A program made the translations under genes and the position numbers. Below, piece by piece: positions 9,360-16,733 of a DNA stretch of 64,000 nucleotides; position 1 is the stretch's first letter, and each line of letters opens with the position of its first letter. The notes beneath the pieces are model-generated. The model ran no database searches. It saw only the letters and a program-made list of their open reading frames with translations, and was not told the origin of the DNA. Source of the DNA: Paenibacillus tyrphae (GTDB lineage Bacteria > Bacillota > Bacilli > Paenibacillales > NBRC-103111); NCBI RefSeq assembly GCF_027925525.1, contig NZ_BSDJ01000020.1, positions 52,789 to 116,788 of the forward strand, in the 5' to 3' direction.

Positions 9360-10321
9360 AAACCGAGCTTCAGCAATTTGCCGGAACCCTTCACGCCCCT
9401 GCTCAGCTCGACGATCGAATCGCAGCGTTAATTCGGAAGCATACCCGCGTGACGGCTGCGTCCCTCAGACCCGCCAAACGTAAATACGCGACCCGGGCGG
9501 CTCTTATCGCCGCGTGCATCTTTCTGTTTTCGGGCATCGCCTATGCTTCCAGCCTGCTCTATACGATGCAGACCGATAAGGTTCGCGTGGAGCTAACCCA
9601 ACAAGCCGCGGCCACCTTGCCCGCAAGCTTGTCCGCCGAACTCACGCAATCGGTGCGGGACATCCGCAGCCAACTCGCTTCGGGCGAGTCCGCTTACGTA
9701 TACAGCGCGGAGCTTGAGAAGCGGAAGCTGCCGGCGCTGCTGAAAATTACCGCCCCCGCAGCCTATTCGGACATCGATGCATGGAAAACGGAGACGAAGA
9801 AGCGCTTCGCCCCGTTTAAGACACCGACGGCGCTGCCGGCCGGATTCGGCTTCGTCCGGGCGGAGCTGGAGGCTCCTGTAAGCGGCATCGACGCTGCAAC
9901 CTATGAGCAGTACCATAGCTTGCTTCGAAAAAAAGCCGGGGCAGCGAACCAAACCATCGTCTGGCAAAAGGCGCCTTCGGCAGGGGAAGCCGTCTCCCCG
10001 ATGGATATGCCGGGGCTGGTCTATGCTAACGGTGACGGAGAACAAATCGAGGTGCGTTACCAAGTGTTCTCCGGAGACGATGCGGCGACTGACATCCGCA
10101 CCCTAACCGGCGAATCGACAACCGCGGATAAGGTTTCCGTTTCGGGTAAGGACGGCTACTATACGTTGAACCGTAACCACATGCTCAGCGAAACGGGAGC
10201 GATGCAAAGCTTGGCTTGGCTGGAGACGCAGGACGGCAGCACGATCCTGTACCAAGTGACGACTCCTTCGCTGAAAGTATCTCAAAACGATCTGCTTCGC
10301 ATTGCGAATAGCTTACAATAA
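9338..10321 (+). CDS. Probable membrane-anchored anti-sigma factor
   Basis: A 327-residue protein with a cytoplasmic N-terminus of about 55 residues, one transmembrane helix (AALIAACIFLFSGIAYASSLL, near residues 60-80) and a large extracytoplasmic domain. The topology and the 22-base overlap with the ECF sigma gene point to an anti-sigma factor that holds the sigma factor at the membrane and senses an envelope signal. I recognise no zinc-binding ZAS motif (HxxxCxxC), so the assignment rests on position and topology. A small hairpin (10340-10359) lies just after the stop but has no T-tract. Confidence 0.68.
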   Translation: MSIENQLKTELQQFAGTLHAPAQLDDRIAALIRKHTRVTAASLRPAKRKYATRAALIAACIFLFSGIAYASSLLYTMQTDKVRVELTQQAAATLPASLSAELTQSVRDIRSQLASGESAYVYSAELEKRKLPALLKITAPAAYSDIDAWKTETKKRFAPFKTPTALPAGFGFVRAELEAPVSGIDAATYEQYHSLLRKKAGAANQTIVWQKAPSAGEAVSPMDMPGLVYANGDGEQIEVRYQVFSGDDAATDIRTLTGESTTADKVSVSGKDGYYTLNRNHMLSETGAMQSLAWLETQDGSTILYQVTTPSLKVSQNDLLRIANSLQ

Positions 10322-10391
10322 CGTCCCGCGTCCGGTCAGGGCTGTCTTGCGAGACAGCCGGGCCGGGCGCTGGCCGCTTATCCCATGAAGC

Positions 10392-10436
10392 AAAAAGGGA
10401 TCTCCGTACGCGATTTCGCGTGTCGGAAGATCCCTT
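10392..10436 (-). terminator. Rho-independent terminator of tgl
   Basis: A long stem (AAGGGATC / GATCCCTT outer arms with an inner CGCG stem) ends, on the minus strand, in TTTTT at 10392-10396, just downstream of the transglutaminase stop. Confidence 0.8.
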
Positions 10437-10447
10437 ATAACCGTGTC

Positions 10448-11281
10448 TCAAGCGTAAATGTTAGTCCTTCCGCCGATTTTAACGACAATTCGGCCGCGAG
10501 CTTCCGGCGGCAGCCAAGCAAGCGCCGTCTGGGAAATCGGAATCCGGGAAGACGCCGCCTCGTACAAATAAACGTAATTCGGATACGTTACCTGATCGAT
10601 CATGTAAGCGGACTTCGTGCTGCCCGGCTTGCGGTGCTTATTGAGACTATCAATGATCCCGGCTGCATTCTTAATGCCGATCCCATGGCCGAAATAGCTG
10701 TCGCTTCCGAGCTTCACCACGTTCTCTCCCTGCCACTCCATCCATTCCGGATCGACGTCGGGATTTTTGAAATACAGGATATCGCCCGAATACGTCGGCA
10801 TTTTCTCGGCAATCGTGATCAGCCGCAGGTCGCTGTCGACCTCCCACGAATACAAATACAGGTCGGAGAACAGCCGGTTGAACTTCTGATCTCCGATCGT
10901 CTCCAGCACCGCTTTGTACAGCACGATAATGATGGCGGTAGCGCATTCGAACGCATAAGCCCGGCCGTTCGAGAAAATATCGCGGATCGCTGCGGCGGGC
11001 AGTACATCCCGCCTCATCTTAAATCCGCCATTCTCGGTACGGGTCCAATAGGCTGCGTTGCAGCGCGATTTCTTGAAGGAAGCGAACGACGCCGCGCTGT
11101 TCTGCATATCTCTGGCCGCTTGGACAATCGCCGTCCGCAGCCTGAGCTCGAAGCGCAGCGCTCCTTCCGAATCATATTGGTACGTCGTGGGGTTCCTGTG
11201 TTTCTCCTCGTAGATGTCCCTCTCGGGCGGTTCCCAGGCGGATATATCGACCGACGCTTGGCCGTCCGCAATAACGATCAT
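10448..11281 (-). CDS. tgl: Spore-coat protein-glutamine gamma-glutamyltransferase
   Basis: A 277-residue homologue of Bacillus Tgl. The active-site Cys lies in the hallmark stretch YAFECATAIIIVLYKA (Cys113), with YFKNP and the His-containing FGHGIGI segment further on, all diagnostic of the family. Tgl crosslinks coat proteins during late sporulation by forming epsilon-(gamma-glutamyl)-lysine bonds. It is a little longer than the 245-residue Bacillus subtilis enzyme, mainly at the N-terminus. AGGAGGTGA precedes the ATG. A CATATACT element on the minus strand at 11331-11338 resembles a SigE/SigK -10 box, which would fit mother-cell expression. Confidence 0.9.
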   Translation of the reverse strand: MIVIADGQASVDISAWEPPERDIYEEKHRNPTTYQYDSEGALRFELRLRTAIVQAARDMQNSAASFASFKKSRCNAAYWTRTENGGFKMRRDVLPAAAIRDIFSNGRAYAFECATAIIIVLYKAVLETIGDQKFNRLFSDLYLYSWEVDSDLRLITIAEKMPTYSGDILYFKNPDVDPEWMEWQGENVVKLGSDSYFGHGIGIKNAAGIIDSLNKHRKPGSTKSAYMIDQVTYPNYVYLYEAASSRIPISQTALAWLPPEARGRIVVKIGGRTNIYA

Positions 11282-11330
11282 GGGGACCGGTCACCTCCTC
11301 GTCAGAGATGCGATACTAGCGCTCGCTCCC

Positions 11331-11338
11331 AGTATATG
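11331..11338 (-). promoter_or_regulatory. Possible SigE/SigK -10 element of tgl
   Basis: CATATACT on the minus strand differs at one position from the SigE -10 consensus CATACANT and lies about 50 bases before the tgl start. No convincing -35 element was found. Confidence 0.3.
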
Positions 11339-11370
11339 CCGGGGAGGGCCAGGATCAGACCCCAAAAGCC

Positions 11371-12687
11371 TTAATCCATCTCGTAAATCGAGCCGGATTT
11401 GCTTGCGAACAGCTCGGCGTATACCTTCTCCGCGTAGGCATCCGTCATGCCGGAGAGATAGTCGGCCACGAAGCGCGGCCATGTCCAGCGGTTTTTATGC
11501 CGTTCGTAATTTTCGATCCAATCGGGCGGAATGATCAGGAGCCCTTCCTCAGGCACCTTGAAGCTGTCCCACAGCCGCCGGATCATAATTTCACTGCGCT
11601 TCTGGAGCCGCTGTACGCGGAAGTCTTTGATCAGCGTCACCCAAGCCAGCTTTTTCAAAATTTCCATCGTCCGCAGCAGCTCCAAATCCTGCTGTCCGTC
11701 GCGAACGAACGTGACCCGCTTCCAGCCTTTCTTCGGATCGTCAATAATGCCGACCCGTCCGGCAAAAGCGCTCACCCAGCGGGCTTTCATCTCTCTGCGG
11801 GTCCGCGAGGCCTCGTTGTCGCATGCGGCGTAGATTTCCTCCCACTGCTCCAGATACGAAGCCAGCACGCGCTTGACCATCGCCTTGATATCGACCTGAT
11901 CCCAGCCGACCTCCAGGTTCCCTTGATCGCCCTCGATCTCTTCCACCAGATGCATCGCCAACCGGTCGTCCTCGAAAAAGGTCCGGTTCATCTGAATTTT
12001 GCCGGCGCGGATGCCGTCCTCGATATCGTGCGTCGAATAAGCGATATCGTCGCTCAAATCCATGAGTTGCGCCTCCAGCGTCGAGCAGCCGGACGGCATG
12101 TTCCATTTGTCGCGAAGGTATCCGATGCCTTCCCATTCCATCGGATACACGCCTTTAATCCGTCCGGGCGTATCCAGATTATACGGGTATTTATTAATCC
12201 CAAGCAGCACCGCTGCCGTCAAATCGAGGCCGCTGCCGCTGCCGGCGCGCTTCTCCAGAAACATCAGCAGGCGGAAATTTTGCGCATTGCCTTCGTAAGC
12301 CAAGCCGTGCTCTTCGGCAAGCAGCCGGTTCAGTACTTCTTCTCCTTTATGCCCGAATGGCGGATGTCCGAGATCGTGTGCAAGCGCAGCGCATTCCACA
12401 ACCGCCGGGTCCATCATTAAGCCGGGATGCTCCTTACGCCGCAAAAACTCATAGTGCTCGCCAAGCCGCCGCGCCGTCTCGCGGGCAATTTGCGACACCT
12501 CGATCGAATGCGTCAGTCTTGTCCGATAGTAGTCGCCGGTCCCGGCGCCGAATACCTGCGATTTGCCCTGCAGCCGCCGAAAAGCCGGGGATTGGATGAG
12601 CCGCGCATAATCCCGCTCGTATTCGTCCCGTTCTTCGCTGAACGTCCCGGCCACCGGTTCGTCCAAACGCAGTTTACGCAAGTCCAT
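11371..12687 (-). CDS. dGTPase-like HD-domain triphosphohydrolase
   Basis: A 438-residue HD-superfamily enzyme of the deoxyguanosinetriphosphate triphosphohydrolase type. Features are FRRLQGKSQVF, GDYYRTRLTHSIEVSQIAR (His60), the metal-binding pair in AALAHDLGHPPFGH (His104-Asp105), and EGNAQNFR, which is characteristic of dGTPases. Family enzymes cleave dNTPs to the nucleoside and tripolyphosphate and help set nucleotide pools. I chose the ATG at 12687 because GGAGGG lies just before it. An upstream extension of 29 residues in the same frame has no ribosome-binding site and low family likeness. It is followed after 89 bases by tgl on the same strand. Confidence 0.88.
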   Translation of the reverse strand: MDLRKLRLDEPVAGTFSEERDEYERDYARLIQSPAFRRLQGKSQVFGAGTGDYYRTRLTHSIEVSQIARETARRLGEHYEFLRRKEHPGLMMDPAVVECAALAHDLGHPPFGHKGEEVLNRLLAEEHGLAYEGNAQNFRLLMFLEKRAGSGSGLDLTAAVLLGINKYPYNLDTPGRIKGVYPMEWEGIGYLRDKWNMPSGCSTLEAQLMDLSDDIAYSTHDIEDGIRAGKIQMNRTFFEDDRLAMHLVEEIEGDQGNLEVGWDQVDIKAMVKRVLASYLEQWEEIYAACDNEASRTRREMKARWVSAFAGRVGIIDDPKKGWKRVTFVRDGQQDLELLRTMEILKKLAWVTLIKDFRVQRLQKRSEIMIRRLWDSFKVPEEGLLIIPPDWIENYERHKNRWTWPRFVADYLSGMTDAYAEKVYAELFASKSGSIYEMD

Positions 12688-12802
12688 AATAATCCCTCCG
12701 CTACTCTGCTTTCCTATGTCATAAAAAATAACATCATAGGTTGTTGAGCAAATTGTAGCATATTCCTTTTGCAAAGGAAAAGGGGCACCTCATGGGCTTG
12801 TC

Positions 12803-13336
12803 CTACGTCCTGCTGCCGAAGCGGATGCGGGGGCCGCCATGGTGCGGATCGCTTCTCGGAAAAGCTGGAGCGGCTTTGTTCTCCTGATCCGGATTGCTGC
12901 TCTCCCCGGGCTTGTGATCCGCTGCGGATTTGCCGTCAAAGACGGGCTTGCCCTCCGTTATGGGGCTCCCGCCTGCTTTAGGTTTGCCCTCCGATTTAAG
13001 CTTTCCGTCGACCACGGGCTGGCTTGTGCCGTTCCCGCTCCCGTCGGCTTCCTTGCCGTACGTATACGCTGCCCCGATGTTTAGCTTGCCGCTCAGCTCC
13101 CGGATCCCCAGCTGTCCGAGATTGTTGTTCAGATCGACGTGCTCGACGACGACCTTCTCAATAGATAACGATTGAATCACAATGGCGGGCTGAGTCTGCC
13201 GTTCCTCCAGCTTTTCTATCAGTTGGTTCAACCGTTCTTCCAGCTGACGGAGCCGCTGCACTTCTTCCTGTTTACCGCCTTGCTGCGGGGGCGCGTTGGA
13301 ATTGGACGTTGTCCCGAAAAGCGATTTCCTGTTCAT
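12803..13336 (-). CDS. GerPC-like spore germination protein
   Basis: A 177-residue protein with an N-terminal coiled coil (EEVQRLRQLEERLNQLIEKLEERQ, about residues 23-47), then a short beta-rich core (SLSIEKVVVEHVDLNNNLGQLGIRELSGKLNIGAAY) that matches the GerPC type, and a low-complexity Gly/Lys/Pro tail with repeated GKP units (EGKPK, EGKPV). GerPC helps germinants cross the spore coat. It is the last gene of a four-gene minus-strand cluster that also encodes two GerPA/PF-like proteins and an Hsp20. The tail is unusual for the family and may be disordered. Confidence 0.72.
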   Translation of the reverse strand: MNRKSLFGTTSNSNAPPQQGGKQEEVQRLRQLEERLNQLIEKLEERQTQPAIVIQSLSIEKVVVEHVDLNNNLGQLGIRELSGKLNIGAAYTYGKEADGSGNGTSQPVVDGKLKSEGKPKAGGSPITEGKPVFDGKSAADHKPGESSNPDQENKAAPAFPRSDPHHGGPRIRFGSRT

Positions 13337-13366
13337 CGTATCCCCACTTTTTTGGTAATAATCGAA

Positions 13367-13807
13367 TTATTCGATCTCGATATGTTCGTCTTTGCGCCGC
13401 ATTCTTTCGTAGTTGAGAAACAGCAGCCCCCGCTCGAAGCGGGCATGGACCGGAGACTGCTCTCCCAGCTGCGGCAGCGAAATCGTACGCTCGAACGGTC
13501 CGTAAAAACGTTCTTTATGCAGCGGTACGGCATTGTCGAGCGGCGGCTTCGCTATCCCCCGTACGGTCAGTTCGTTGCCCGACAACGTCAGGTCCACGTC
13601 CTCCCTGCACAGCCCGGGGAGCTCCAGCACAAGCCAGTTCTCCTCCTCCCGCTCGTACAGATCATACGCCGGATAAGCGCTTGGCTTAGTGCCTTGCGCA
13701 CCTCCGGGAGCCGCTTCGTCATGGCTCTCGAGTATGGACTTCCAAAAGTCCCCTTTCTCGAGCTTCTGCGCCAGCTCCATCCACTGCTTCAGTTTATCCA
13801 TGTCCAT
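13367..13807 (-). CDS. Hsp20/alpha-crystallin-family protein in the gerP-like cluster
   Basis: A 146-residue small heat-shock-like protein. After a 50-residue N-terminal region (MDMDKLKQWMELAQKLEKGDFW) comes an alpha-crystallin fold: YDLYEREEENWLVLELPGLCREDVDLTLSGNELTVRG, then FERTISLPQLGEQSPVHARFERGLLFLNYER. The canonical GxLxxxxPK near the end of the domain is replaced by RGLLFLNYER, so it is a divergent member. Spore-coat Hsp20 relatives such as CotM exist, and the position between GerP-type genes suggests a coat-assembly role rather than a general heat-shock one. That role is inferred. Confidence 0.8.
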   Translation of the reverse strand: MDMDKLKQWMELAQKLEKGDFWKSILESHDEAAPGGAQGTKPSAYPAYDLYEREEENWLVLELPGLCREDVDLTLSGNELTVRGIAKPPLDNAVPLHKERFYGPFERTISLPQLGEQSPVHARFERGLLFLNYERMRRKDEHIEIE

Positions 13808-13880
13808 AGCCCGAAGCCCCCCAATGGCAACCGCTCCATATACAACCCTCTTGTCCCCTCTATCCGCAACCCGCTGAATG

Positions 13881-14129
13881 TTAGATGGTGCTCGTCACCG
13901 GAGCATTCGGGCTGCCGAACGAATTCTGATTTTGATCTACAAGATCCGGGTCCGCCGCAGCATTGATCATCAACGAGGAAACGGGCGAAAGGTCTCCGTT
14001 GGCAAAATTGGCGCCGACGACTTTCAAGTTGACCGTGTGGCCGTTTTGCACTATCGTGCCGAAATCGATGTTCGCGTTTTTGGACAATCCGTTCGTCTTA
14101 ATATTAAAAATATTAATAATGTTGGGCAT
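13881..14129 (-). CDS. GerPA/GerPF-family spore germination protein
   Basis: An 82-residue protein with the family pattern: a hydrophobic N-terminal strand (MPNIINIFNIKTNGLSKNANIDFGTIVQNGHTV) and the C-terminal DPDLVDQNQ motif. GerPA/PF proteins are small, repetitive, probably trimeric beta proteins needed for coat permeability to germinants. Second gene of the cluster. Its N-terminus resembles that of the first gene (INIFYIKINSIS in 14183-14410), so the two are paralogues. Confidence 0.82.
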   Translation of the reverse strand: MPNIINIFNIKTNGLSKNANIDFGTIVQNGHTVNLKVVGANFANGDLSPVSSLMINAAADPDLVDQNQNSFGSPNAPVTSTI

Positions 14130-14182
14130 CGGTGACGCCTCCTTCTGCTTGCAAGCCCGCTGGTAAAGCTAAAGCATACGCT

Positions 14183-14410
14183 TCATTTGGGAGAGAGCGT
14201 AATCTCCCCTTGGTCGTTCAGATCGGGATCAATATAAATATTGCGCATCTCGGACCGTGACGGGGATTCGTCCCCGAAGGACGCATTGGTTCCTTGCGTT
14301 TTGGAACGAACCGTATGGCCGTGGTGGAATGTATCCCCGATGCTGAAGGAGCCGTTATTCGAGATGCTGTTGATTTTGATATAAAAAATATTTATCGCCG
14401 GCGTCGTCAC
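14183..14410 (-). CDS. GerPA/GerPF-family spore germination protein
   Basis: A 75-residue paralogue of the neighbouring GerPA/PF-like protein, with PAINIFYIKINSISNNGSFSIGDTFHHGHTV and the DPDLNDQG motif. It starts with GTG behind a GGGTGGG ribosome-binding site. First gene of the cluster, directly downstream of a SigE/SigK-like promoter. Confidence 0.8.
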   Translation of the reverse strand: MTTPAINIFYIKINSISNNGSFSIGDTFHHGHTVRSKTQGTNASFGDESPSRSEMRNIYIDPDLNDQGEITLSPK

Positions 14411-14442
14411 AAGAACCCACCCGCTTTCGGCATTGATTCTCT

Positions 14443-14471
14443 ATTGTATGCGCGGAAAGGCAGTCATTTGC
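14443..14471 (-). promoter_or_regulatory. SigE/SigK-like sporulation promoter for the gerP-like cluster
   Basis: On the minus strand the -10 element CATACAAT (14450-14443) matches the SigE consensus CATACANT fully and also satisfies the SigK pattern CATANNNTA with the next base. GCAAATG lies 14 bases upstream (14471-14465) and matches 5 of 7 of the SigE -35 (KMATATT). The predicted start is about 25 bases before the first gene. Confidence 0.65.
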
Positions 14472-14480
14472 CCGCCAAAG

Positions 14481-14523
14481 CAAAAAAAGCGCAAAAAGAC
14501 GGTTGGACCATGGTCCAACCGTC
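14481..14523 (-). terminator. Rho-independent terminator of the LtaS-type gene
   Basis: A perfect 26-base palindrome (14498-14523, centre GGACCATGGTCC) followed on the minus strand by TTTTTGCGCTTTTTTT. Confidence 0.88.
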
Positions 14524-14566
14524 AGTTCGTTGCGGCGTGCAATCTATTATTCAGCTTCCTCCGGCG

Positions 14567-16510
14567 CTAATGCCCACCGGCATTCGGCACGGCTCCCCCG
14601 CCTTCCGGATCCGCCGCCGCGGCGGTAGAAGGGGCTCCGGTATATTTGGCAAGATACTGCTTCCCGAACATTTCATCATATTGAAGCTCCCGGTACTTCT
14701 CCACATCGGCAGCCGCCGAAGCCGGAACCGACGCATGCATCTGTCCGTCCGAATCGATGACGAGATTGCGCAGCAGACCCGGAATCTTCTTGGACAGCTC
14801 GGCATTGTACGCCAGCGCGGCAGGCTTCTCCATCTGCAGCCGGTCCAGCACATAGGCGCTCAGGAACGAGTTGCTCAGCACCGGCACCTGCTCCTTCGCC
14901 ATGTCGAAGTTGGACCACATCACAAAAGGTACGCTGTGCATCTTTTTCAGCTCCTCCAGCGACCATTGATCCGATTTGGCCGTATGAATGAACCCGGACT
15001 GCACATACACATCGTAATCGTACCCAAGCATCGGCAGATGATCGCCATAGAACACGATAATCGTCGGCTCGTTGGACTTTTGGAAATGATCGATCAACAG
15101 CTGCAGACTGCTGTCCGCATCGCGGGCACCGTGCACGTACGTTTCCAGCGTATCGCGGGCCGCATCGTCAAGGCTGCCTTGAACTTTAACGGGATTGTCG
15201 CTGCCGTAGCGGTGATCGTCGTAAGGGCCGTGATTCTGCATCGTGACCGCATAGATGAACGTCGGGTTGTCGTTGGACTCCACTTCCTTGATAATGCTCT
15301 TGGACACCTCGTCATCCGCGATGAAATCGCCGCGGTACTCGGGATTCTGGAAGCCGTCCTTGCTCTGGAAGCTGTCGAAGCCCATATGCTTATAGACGTT
15401 CTCGCGGTTCCAGAACCAGCCTTCGTACGAATGGATCGCGGCGCTCTTGTAGCCGAGGCCCTTGAAATAGCTGGCCATGCTCGGAATCGGCTTACTGATG
15501 TACTGCTGATACGGCACCGATCCGGCCGGCAGAAAACTCATCGACTGCCCGGTCAGCACCTCAAATTCGACATTGCTTGTGCCGCCGCCGAACTGCGGCG
15601 ATAACAGGTAGCCCGACGTACTCTCCTGCTGAAGCCGGTGCACCGTAGGCACCGGGTCTTCGCTGAAGCTGACGTTCGGCAGCAAGGTCGGGTCCCAGAA
15701 CGCTTCGTTCATAATAAAAATAACGTTCGGCTTCACTCCGCTTGCGGCGTTCGCCGTCGACGGACCGACCATTTCGTTCAGGCTTTCGGCCAAACTGGCC
15801 ATCGTAGGCTCACTGTAGCCCGGCGGCTTCGGTACGATCGTATTTTTTACATTCATAGTGAATGCCAAGGACAGCCCGTTCGTTCCGTAGTTTTCCTGCT
15901 GGTTCCAGACGATCTCGTTCACTCCCGCCCGGTCCAACAGCGTTCCGACCCATGGAGCCCGCACGCCAAAGCTGTACAAGGCGAAGATACACAGCGCGCC
16001 GAGGACTACCCGGGTTACAGGGCGCAGCGACAGCCGCGGTACCCACAGACGGAACAGGAAGATCACAGCCACGATGGCGAAGATCAGCCCGATCCGCACA
16101 AGAGCGGTACGAGTCGTGACCAGCGGCAAGATGTTCATGCTCTCCTTGTTCAGGAAAATATCCCATGGAAAGAAAGGTTCGCCGATCAGCTTGACCTTGA
16201 AATAACTGATCAGCGATACGATCGATAGCAGCAGGGCGCTAATGCCGGCAGACATCACCAGCGACCCGATGATACAGTAAATCAACACAAACACCAGAAA
16301 CACAATCAAAGCATTCAATTCGAACAGCTTCCAATTGGCGGTTAGCCAAGTCCAGGTCTCGTGTACGGTTCCCCGTCCTATCAGCTCCATGCCAAATACC
16401 AGAAGCAGGGGAATTCCAATCATTGCGGCAACGATAAAGCTGTTCCAACCCATGCGGGCAAGCTTTGACCGTGATGACTTTGGCTGTCCTTGGACACCCA
16501 AGGGACGCAT
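14567..16510 (-). CDS. LtaS-family (lipoteichoic-acid-synthase-type) sulfatase-fold transferase
   Basis: A 647-residue polytopic enzyme. Five hydrophobic helices fill roughly residues 25-200, followed by an extracytoplasmic sulfatase-fold domain (NVIFIMNEAFWDP onward). The catalytic Thr311 is in GGGTSNVEFE, with HSYEGWFWNRENVY, MQNHGPYDDH and FYGDHLPMLG as metal-binding and active-site segments, as in LtaS. Family members polymerise glycerol phosphate from phosphatidylglycerol onto a glycolipid anchor or transfer phosphoglycerol to other glycans. The UgtP-like gene at 4113-5321 could supply the anchor. Several paralogues normally coexist, so the exact role (synthase or primase) is open. Confidence 0.85.
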   Translation of the reverse strand: MRPLGVQGQPKSSRSKLARMGWNSFIVAAMIGIPLLLVFGMELIGRGTVHETWTWLTANWKLFELNALIVFLVFVLIYCIIGSLVMSAGISALLLSIVSLISYFKVKLIGEPFFPWDIFLNKESMNILPLVTTRTALVRIGLIFAIVAVIFLFRLWVPRLSLRPVTRVVLGALCIFALYSFGVRAPWVGTLLDRAGVNEIVWNQQENYGTNGLSLAFTMNVKNTIVPKPPGYSEPTMASLAESLNEMVGPSTANAASGVKPNVIFIMNEAFWDPTLLPNVSFSEDPVPTVHRLQQESTSGYLLSPQFGGGTSNVEFEVLTGQSMSFLPAGSVPYQQYISKPIPSMASYFKGLGYKSAAIHSYEGWFWNRENVYKHMGFDSFQSKDGFQNPEYRGDFIADDEVSKSIIKEVESNDNPTFIYAVTMQNHGPYDDHRYGSDNPVKVQGSLDDAARDTLETYVHGARDADSSLQLLIDHFQKSNEPTIIVFYGDHLPMLGYDYDVYVQSGFIHTAKSDQWSLEELKKMHSVPFVMWSNFDMAKEQVPVLSNSFLSAYVLDRLQMEKPAALAYNAELSKKIPGLLRNLVIDSDGQMHASVPASAAADVEKYRELQYDEMFGKQYLAKYTGAPSTAAAADPEGGGAVPNAGGH

Positions 16511-16660
16511 CGCTTCTCACACTCCTATCAGCCCGCATATCGTTCTTATTGCGGAATCAATTTTTAACTTATTGTAAAGGCTGAATATTAAAGAAAAATG
16601 AATTTAAGATGAAAGGGAGAAATTGGTCCTTCCGGCTCAGGACTTATCCCCGTTATCGGC

Positions 16661-16702
16661 AAAAAAGAGCAAGGCTCGCTCCGGAGAGGTGGCCTGCTCT
16701 TT
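16661..16702 (-). terminator. Rho-independent terminator of the membrane-glycosyltransferase-like gene
   Basis: On the minus strand, AAGAGCAGGC pairs with GCCTTGCTCTT (one bulge) and is followed by a T-tract, 32 bases after the stop at 16734. Confidence 0.75.
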
Positions 16703-16733
16703 CTTATTACCCAAATTTGCAAAAGGTTAACAC

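Noticed and set aside
10340..10359. A perfect 8-base hairpin after the first anti-sigma gene
   Set aside because: There is no T-tract after it, so I did not call it a terminator, although it may stabilise the message end.
14294..15604. A 436-codon open frame antisense to the LtaS-type gene
   Set aside because: Composition-driven shadow of the real gene; it also runs through the terminator and promoter region at 14443-14523.
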